DNA of 32,311 nt from Alphaproteobacteria bacterium (lineage in GTDB: Bacteria > Pseudomonadota > Alphaproteobacteria > JABAAW01 > JAHZMA01): assembly GCA_022599575.1 (NCBI GenBank), contig JAHZMA010000006.1, positions 1 to 32,311 on the forward strand, given 5' to 3'. Positions 27,003 to 32,311 of the stretch are shown piece by piece. A model generated the notes under the pieces. The model had not been told where the DNA came from, did no database searches, and worked only from the letters and a program-made list of their open reading frames with translations. Position 1 is the stretch's first letter. Every line of letters starts with the position of its first letter. A program made the translations under genes and the position numbers.

Positions 27003-29174
27003 TTATGTTGATTGTATTAGGCGCACGGCATTATCATGTTCAAACAGATGCAACAGCAGGGCTATTTTTTCTTGGCTTGCTTTATCTTGGTTGTGATATT
27101 GGTTAAGAGATTGTTCTGCCATCATCTGTGCATGTGCCAGCAAATGATGGTGATTTTGCCAATCCACAAATCTAAAATCGGGCAAGCCACTTTGCCTTAC
27201 CCCTAATATATCGCCACCACCGCGTAATTTCAAGTCGGTTTCGGCGATGATAAAACCATCATGATTATTACGGATTGTTTTAAGGCGTTCTTGTGCATTG
27301 TAGCTTAGCTTATCACTATGAATGAGCAGGCAATAAGAATCAATGCTGCCGCGCCCGATTCTGCCACGCAACTGATGCAATGCCGCTAGCCCGAATTGTT
27401 CGGCATGTTCTATCACCATGATGCTGGCTTCTTTCACATCTATCCCCACCTCAATCACGGTGGTTGCCACTAAAATTTGTGCTTTGCCTTCAGTGAAATT
27501 TTTTAAGGCTTTTTCTTTTTGTGTGCTGGGCATTTTACCATGTAGCTGTTCTACCAATTCAGCTTCAAAATGCTGTTGCAACATGGCGGTGCGTGATATA
27601 ACATCGCTTTTTTGTTGATTTTGCAATTCTTTACTATTGTCTTCAATATCATTGGGTTCAATCAGTGGGCAAACCCAATAGATTTTACGCCCCTCATTGA
27701 TGGCACGTTTTAGCGCAGCGATAATTTCATCGATGCGGCTTTGCGAAAAAAGCCGCGTCATAATCGGGGTTCTGCCTTTGGGTAATTCGGTCAGCCGTGA
27801 TATTTCTAAATTGTGCCAATAGCTTAACATTAAAGTGCGTGGAATCGGGGTCGCGCTCATCACTAGCATATCAAGGCTTTGTGATTTTTCAGAAAAAATC
27901 AAGCGTTGATGCACACCAAAACGATGTTGCTCATCAATCACGGCGATGCGTAAATCATGATAGCGCACCTGTTCTTGAAACAAGGCATGGGTGCCGATAA
28001 TCATTTGCGGGTGCGGATTGATAGTATCATGATTGATTCGCTCAAGCGCAGCTTTTTTATCAGCTGCTTTCATTTTGCCCGTTAGTAACACAATATCAAT
28101 CGCGTGATGTTGCAACAAGGCGGTAAAATTATTATAATGCTGTTTGGCAAGAATATCGGTTGGCGCCATCAACGCCGCTTGCCCTTTACTGCCTATCACA
28201 AGCAACATGGTTAATAGCGCGATGATGGTTTTGCCGCTGCCCACATCGCCTTGCAAAAGCCGTAACATGCGCGTTGGCTGTTGCAAGCTTTGCGTGATTT
28301 CAGTAAAAACCTGTTGTTGCGAATCTGTTAATGCGAAGGGAAGTTCGCTGATAATCTGGTTGCATAATGCTAGATTATCGTCAAAATTATCGCGGTTTTT
28401 ACGATGCCGATAGCTATATTTTTTAATCAAACCCAGCATCAACTGATTGGCATAAAGCTCGTCAAGTGCTAGCCTTGTGCGGGCGGGTGATTCAGGTAAA
28501 ATATCAGTTTCATTTTGCGGTTGATGAATTTGCCCAAAGGCGTGCGCGAAGTTTGGCAAATGATATTCTGCAATAATGTCCTCATCTAGCCATTCGGGTA
28601 ATGTTGGAATTTTTGTGAGTGCCTGCTTCATGATTTTACGAAACATGATTCGGGTAAGCCCAGCGGTTAAAGGGTAAATCGGTTCTAAAAGATTATCAGG
28701 TAAATTATCGGTTTGTTGTGTCTCATTTTCGGCAATTTTATTAATAATATGCGGATGCACGATTTGCAATTTTTCGCGAAAAATATCAATCCTGCCCGCC
28801 AATGTTAAGGGCTGATGCAGCGGAAAGTAACGGGCAAGATAATCTTGTTTAACGCTAAAAAACACGATTTCCATGCGTTCGCGAACCGCACTATCGGGGT
28901 CGGCCATTAGCACGCGATAGGGCATGCCGCGACGTGGCGGGGCAATATGCTGAATCGGAATCGCGTTAATCAACACTTCTTGTCCATCATAATGCTTGGC
29001 TTGCGTTAAATTTTGCACCTTGATTCGAGTTAGCACGGCACGTGGAAAATGGCATAGTAAATCCCAAATTTTATCACCAGATGCCACATGATGAAATTTT
29101 TGCGCTAGCCTATCGCCCACCCCTTTAAGAGTGTTAATCTGTGCAAAAATCGGGTAAAGCTGTTCGGGGCGCAT
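27003..29174 (-). CDS. recG: ATP-dependent DNA helicase RecG
   Basis: 723 residues, slightly longer than E. coli (693). It remodels stalled forks and branch-migrates Holliday junctions. The N-terminal wedge/OB domain (about 55-150) is followed by helicase motifs: I GDVGSGKT (309-316), II DEQHRFGVHQR (414-424), III SATPIPRTL (440-448), and V/VI ATTVIEVGIDV with LHQLRGRIGRG. The C-terminal TRG-like region has KLRGGGDILGVRQSGLPDF. ATG 29174 has only a weak ribosome site. It follows the binding-protein gene by 25 nt. Confidence 0.97.
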   Translation of the reverse strand: MRPEQLYPIFAQINTLKGVGDRLAQKFHHVASGDKIWDLLCHFPRAVLTRIKVQNLTQAKHYDGQEVLINAIPIQHIAPPRRGMPYRVLMADPDSAVRERMEIVFFSVKQDYLARYFPLHQPLTLAGRIDIFREKLQIVHPHIINKIAENETQQTDNLPDNLLEPIYPLTAGLTRIMFRKIMKQALTKIPTLPEWLDEDIIAEYHLPNFAHAFGQIHQPQNETDILPESPARTRLALDELYANQLMLGLIKKYSYRHRKNRDNFDDNLALCNQIISELPFALTDSQQQVFTEITQSLQQPTRMLRLLQGDVGSGKTIIALLTMLLVIGSKGQAALMAPTDILAKQHYNNFTALLQHHAIDIVLLTGKMKAADKKAALERINHDTINPHPQMIIGTHALFQEQVRYHDLRIAVIDEQHRFGVHQRLIFSEKSQSLDMLVMSATPIPRTLMLSYWHNLEISRLTELPKGRTPIMTRLFSQSRIDEIIAALKRAINEGRKIYWVCPLIEPNDIEDNSKELQNQQKSDVISRTAMLQQHFEAELVEQLHGKMPSTQKEKALKNFTEGKAQILVATTVIEVGIDVKEASIMVIEHAEQFGLAALHQLRGRIGRGSIDSYCLLIHSDKLSYNAQERLKTIRNNHDGFIIAETDLKLRGGGDILGVRQSGLPDFRFVDWQNHHHLLAHAQMMAEQSLNQYHNQDKASQEKIALLLHLFEHDNAVRLIQST

Positions 29175-29199
29175 GATTGATTTTATCGAGGCAGGTTAG

Positions 29200-30240
29200 C
29201 TAAAAAAGTTCGGGATAAAGCGCACGGGCAAGATGTTCTACCGCATCAACAGCAGCTGGGCTGGTTTGCCAATCGCTATAAAAAATTGGAATAATATTAT
29301 TAACCGCCTTTGTGCCAGAAAAATTTTCTTGAATGATTTTTTGCCGATAAAGCAGTAAATCTTGGTTGCCATCAAATGGAATGATAATCGTATCAGGGTT
29401 GGCACGGCGTAAATTTCTCCAGTTTATTTGCAGATTGTCAGCGGTAATATTCGTAGCCCCTGCTTTTGCAATAATTGCCGATTCCATCGACGCTGTGTGC
29501 GGCCCATAAGGCGTTTTTAAGCCACCCGCAAAATAAAATACTTTTTTACGATTTTTTGCTTTTTGCACGGCTTTGCTTACCACATTCAAGCGCGCTTGAT
29601 ATTGTTTTATCAGCTTTGCTGCCTGTGCTTTACGATTGGTTAAATCACCGATGGCAAGCATATCATTGAATAAATCTTCAAATATAATTTTATGATTATT
29701 ATCGGCAAATGATTGGCATGATACTGTATTGATAAAGCTGTAGATATTCTTGTTATGTAACGCTTTACGGAATGTTTGGGCATTATTAGGATAAATGCCT
29801 TGATAATAACCCGCCAGATAAAATTTACTTTTTTGTTTGGTGAAATCAGCTAAATTCGGATAGCGAATATCCAATAAATTGATATCATCGATATGGTTGA
29901 GTGCCTCTTGGTTTAATTGAAATTTTGTAAGATTGCGTTTGCCAGAACGAGCAGAACGCCAAACATTATATTGAAGCGAATCACGGTTAATGCCACTCAT
30001 GGCAGTGGTTTGGTTATGCAGATTCAACACCGCCAATATCTCATACATTGCCGTGCCGTGAAACGCAATATTACGGTCAAGAGGGGTGGGATAATTCACT
30101 TTCATGCCACAATTTGTAATTGTAAGGGCTTGCACCGCATCAGCCCGCATCATGTAAAACCCCAAAATGATAGCGATAATGATTATTTTTTTAGAGTAAT
30201 AGTTCATACTAAATACCATACGCGATAATGCCCGATTCAT
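29200..30240 (-). CDS. Periplasmic iron/corrinoid-type ABC substrate-binding protein
   Basis: About 346 residues. A signal peptide core (IIIIAIILGFYMM) is best seen from the ATG at 30207; ATG 30240 and 30219 are other candidate starts, none with a strong ribosome site. The mature protein has the two-lobe helical-backbone pattern of the BtuF/FhuD/HemT group: RNIAFHGTAMYEILAVLNL near the start and NPDTIIIPF late in the chain. The ligand could be a ferric chelate, heme or cobalamin; it is not determinable. No permease or ATPase gene is adjacent in the window. It lies downstream of a DUF1636 metal-binding-type gene, which hints at metal or corrinoid handling (inference). Confidence 0.75.
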   Translation of the reverse strand: MNRALSRMVFSMNYYSKKIIIIAIILGFYMMRADAVQALTITNCGMKVNYPTPLDRNIAFHGTAMYEILAVLNLHNQTTAMSGINRDSLQYNVWRSARSGKRNLTKFQLNQEALNHIDDINLLDIRYPNLADFTKQKSKFYLAGYYQGIYPNNAQTFRKALHNKNIYSFINTVSCQSFADNNHKIIFEDLFNDMLAIGDLTNRKAQAAKLIKQYQARLNVVSKAVQKAKNRKKVFYFAGGLKTPYGPHTASMESAIIAKAGATNITADNLQINWRNLRRANPDTIIIPFDGNQDLLLYRQKIIQENFSGTKAVNNIIPIFYSDWQTSPAAVDAVEHLARALYPELF

Positions 30241-30267
30241 CAACTATTTCTTATGTCACATACCTGT

Positions 30268-30639
30268 TTAATCAAGCGTTTCGTGATAATCAAGCGGTGG
30301 CATTCGCCCTTTGATTTTGGCACGTAAATTTTTAGGGCGAATCGAAAATGGCACAATACCATCATCGGTTTGCTGATATTGCTCAAAAAATGTCAGCAAA
30401 TCTTGCATATCATCATCAAGGGTTAGCCCGCTTAACAAATAGCTGAATTTATCAGCATGATTAAGGCTTACCGCGCACGGGTTATCGCATTGTACCAAGC
30501 ATTTTACAGCTTTGATAAAATTCTGTTTATCCTGATAATCAGCAACAAGCCTATCATATAATAAACGCCCTGGGCGTATATCTGCATCATCATGGGTTTT
30601 TTCGCGGCAACTGATACAAATATGCAGGCAATGCTTCAT
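30268..30639 (-). CDS. DUF1636 family, predicted metal-binding protein
   Basis: 123 residues from ATG 30639, which has GGTGA a few nt upstream; ATG 30651 is the alternative and overlaps the RDD stop. Six cysteines form two clusters: C4, C8, C11 (CLHICISC) and C47, C51, C55 (CLVQCDNPC), the DUF1636 pattern. The end of the fold shows DGIVPFSIRPKNLRAKI. The family is a predicted metal binder, often near cobalamin or metal uptake genes; the function is unproven. It probably shares a transcript with the RDD gene upstream and the binding-protein gene downstream. Confidence 0.78.
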   Translation of the reverse strand: MKHCLHICISCREKTHDDADIRPGRLLYDRLVADYQDKQNFIKAVKCLVQCDNPCAVSLNHADKFSYLLSGLTLDDDMQDLLTFFEQYQQTDDGIVPFSIRPKNLRAKIKGRMPPLDYHETLD

Positions 30640-30643
30640 CTTA

Positions 30644-31072
30644 TCACCCATTTTGTTTTTTAATTACTAATGTGCCCGCCATTTTATCATGCATCGTTTG
30701 GCGTAAATCATTGGTAAGCATCATTAAATGCCCCAACCATAATATTAATGATGATAACAGGCTAACCATGTAACGTAAAGATGCGGTGGAAAGCGTTAAT
30801 TGCTTGGCATTTAGCGTGGTAATCTGTAACTTCATCACGCGCATTCCCAATGTTGCGCGTTTTTGTGAGCTATGTTGTGCGCTAAAATACAGCCATTCAA
30901 TCGCGAATATATGCCAGAATTTTACTTGCACCATCTCGCCACCATCACTTGAAACTAATGCGACAAGCGTCACAAAAGCAGTCGCGATAATCAAATAATC
31001 AATCAAAGCCGCCGCCAACCGCTCTGGCAGTGTGGCATAAGTGACATTATTATTGACAGCATTCGAAGACAT
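30644..31072 (-). CDS. RDD-family membrane protein
   Basis: 142 residues with about three hydrophobic segments. RDD landmarks are present: RLAAALIDYLI (R18, D25), KRATLGMRVMKLQI (71-84), and MHDKMAGTLVI (127-137) near the end. Family members are small membrane proteins of mostly unknown role; some act in Na+ or pH tolerance. AGGAA lies 6 nt before ATG 31072. It is the first gene of the RDD-DUF1636-binding protein-recG run. Confidence 0.85.
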   Translation of the reverse strand: MSSNAVNNNVTYATLPERLAAALIDYLIIATAFVTLVALVSSDGGEMVQVKFWHIFAIEWLYFSAQHSSQKRATLGMRVMKLQITTLNAKQLTLSTASLRYMVSLLSSLILWLGHLMMLTNDLRQTMHDKMAGTLVIKKQNG

Positions 31073-31154
31073 TTCATTCCTATCTATATTGGCAACAAAA
31101 CATGATGCGCTATCAATGATATTGCGTTTAAGATGATTTTATTGCAATATATCT

Positions 31155-31736
31155 TTATGGCAGAGGTACAGGGCTATTGCTTAACGAGCGTATCCATAAA
31201 ATCAAATTTGCACGGTCTTTATCGTTTTTAATACCCGCAAAATTCATTTTTGTGTTGGGTATATATTTTTTAGGGTTATAAATAAATTCATTGAGTGATT
31301 CATAATCCCATGCACCGCCTTTTGCCAATAAAGCTTCAGAATAAGCAAAGCCTTCTGTTGTGCCTAAAGCGCGATTAACAATATCCCACTGATTAGGACC
31401 AATACGGTTCTGCCCGCCTTCGGCAAATGTGTGACAAGCAGCGCATTTTTTGGCAACCTTTTCGCCCGCAATCACATCAGCACTTGCTAATAATGGCGTA
31501 ATTGGTGTAATCACTTCTTCTTCCACCACTGCGGAAACAACAGTCACGTCACCCGCATCGATATAATAGGCGAATTTGGCTTTTTCATTAGTTTCGCCAT
31601 GTGCTTCATCAGTTTCACCATGCCCGCCAGTTTCTTTCAACAAAATTTCATCGACCACGAAATCAATCATCAGCATGACAAATAATGCGGTGAGTACCGA
31701 GGCGGCAATTTTATTAATCAGTAAAGGATCTTTCAT
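31155..31736 (-). CDS. Membrane-anchored class I cytochrome c (CycM-like)
   Basis: 193 residues from ATG 31736 (GGG 8 nt upstream; ATG 31742 is the alternative). One N-terminal membrane anchor (about residues 8-31) is followed by a charged, flexible linker with a GHGETDEAHGE stretch (about 38-48). The c-type heme domain is at about 85-190: CAACH (C98, C101, H102), RIGPNQWDIV, and the axial M164 in NTKMNFAG. It probably shuttles electrons between the bc1 complex and a terminal oxidase, as CycM does. The divergent kdsB neighbour is a typical alphaproteobacterial arrangement. Confidence 0.9.
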   Translation of the reverse strand: MKDPLLINKIAASVLTALFVMLMIDFVVDEILLKETGGHGETDEAHGETNEKAKFAYYIDAGDVTVVSAVVEEEVITPITPLLASADVIAGEKVAKKCAACHTFAEGGQNRIGPNQWDIVNRALGTTEGFAYSEALLAKGGAWDYESLNEFIYNPKKYIPNTKMNFAGIKNDKDRANLILWIRSLSNSPVPLP

Positions 31737-31781
31737 TTTCATAACCCATTAAAATAAAGATAGAATTTATCGCTGATTATC

Positions 31782-31810
31782 GGTATAACGCTATTAGCAA
31801 AATAAATCAA
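31782..31810 (-). promoter_or_regulatory. Candidate promoter of the cytochrome c gene
   Basis: On the minus strand TTGATT (31805-31810), a 17-nt spacer, then TATACC (31782-31787). Each hexamer matches four of six consensus bases. The leader would be about 40 nt. Confidence 0.4.
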
Positions 31811-31867
31811 ATGCTTTATTCACCGAACGAAAATTTTTACAAGTTTTTTTATTTTTAAGGTTTTTTT

Positions 31868-32311
31868 ATGACTGACTTAATTTTTATCCCCGCAAGAATG
31901 CAGGCGATGCGTTTACCTAACAAGCCATTGCTTCCCATTAATGATGTGCCGATGATTGTAGAGGTGATGCGCCGCGCCCAAGAAGCCGATTGCGCCAAAG
32001 TGATTGTGGCGGCAGGCGATGAGGAAATTGTTACAGCCGTTAAAGATTATGGTGGCGAGGCAATTTTAACCGATAATGGTTTGGCATCTGGAACTGATAG
32101 AATCTGGCAAGCCTATCAACGGTTTGGCGAACGGGTCGATTTTGTGATGAATTTGCAAGGCGATTTACCCAATATCAATGCAGAAGTTATCCGCGATGCG
32201 TTCATCTTCGCCAAAAAAAGCGGTGCTGATATTACCACCCCGATTGCGCCAATGGACGACCCCGAAGAGATAGCGAATGAAAATGTGGTGAAAGCGGCAA
32301 TGTTGCTAGAA
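31868..32311 (+). CDS. kdsB: 3-deoxy-manno-octulosonate cytidylyltransferase (partial)
   Basis: 148 codons are open to the window edge, so the C-terminal part is missing here. KdsB activates KDO as CMP-KDO for lipopolysaccharide core synthesis in the cytoplasm. The nucleotide-binding start IFIPARMQAMRLPNKPL, then IVAAGDEEI, SGTDRIWQAY and NLQGDLPNI, match the family. AAGG lies 7 nt before ATG 31868. Its presence implies an LPS-bearing outer membrane. Confidence 0.93.
   Translation, partial: MTDLIFIPARMQAMRLPNKPLLPINDVPMIVEVMRRAQEADCAKVIVAAGDEEIVTAVKDYGGEAILTDNGLASGTDRIWQAYQRFGERVDFVMNLQGDLPNINAEVIRDAFIFAKKSGADITTPIAPMDDPEEIANENVVKAAMLLE

Overview
The window reads as chromosomal DNA of a low-GC alphaproteobacterium (roughly 40% GC, my estimate by eye). 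The case rests on several alphaproteobacterial hallmarks together: a Coq7-type ubiquinone hydroxylase, a DUF3035/BamF-like lipoprotein, an ELM1-like protein, a membrane-anchored cytochrome c divergent from kdsB, and a DUF448+L7Ae-like protein between nusA and infB. I cannot name the genus. Coding is dense: neighbours overlap or abut, and three convergent pairs meet with gaps of 6 nt or less or with overlaps. Nothing looks like a prophage, plasmid, CRISPR array or secretion island. No tRNA or rRNA was seen.

Layout. 1-667 is a non-coding block of G6/C6 nested palindromes, a four-times repeated tail motif and a MITE-like palindrome. 668-7264 (+): two tandem MFS transporters; a yqaA-dsbB-coq7-TPR cluster; accA with a good promoter; a GNAT acetyltransferase starting at a TTG directly after the accA stop. 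7261-7740 (-): a secreted DUF2141 protein whose start codon is back-to-back with that of the BamF-like lipoprotein gene. 7741-10920 (+): bamF-like, an HtrA/Do protease and rarA. 10927-17866 (-): rimP-nusA-ylxR-infB-rbfA followed by an ELM1-like gene, with a promoter and a terminator-like hairpin in the leader. 18019-19335 (+): a GT61 glycosyltransferase. 19324-26922 (-): one tight run galU-pmm-response regulator-AGCS symporter-xseA-M23 peptidase-pgeF. 27003-31072 (-): RDD protein, DUF1636, periplasmic binding protein, recG. 31155-31736 (-): cytochrome c. 31868-end (+): kdsB, cut by the window edge.

Themes. The rimP-rbfA run supplies transcription elongation, translation initiation and 30S maturation. 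The galU/pmm run feeds sugar-nucleotide supply and includes envelope functions (M23, PgeF). bamF-like and htrA pair outer-membrane assembly with periplasmic quality control. dsbB, coq7 and the cytochrome connect to the quinone/respiratory chain. I found no clearly new multi-gene system. The least ordinary signals are the structured repeats at the left end, in-frame minisatellites in nusA, rimP and the GNAT gene, two 8-nt homopolymers inside the ELM1-like gene, a TKSD G4 motif in IF-2, and a leader hairpin ahead of the rimP-nusA operon.
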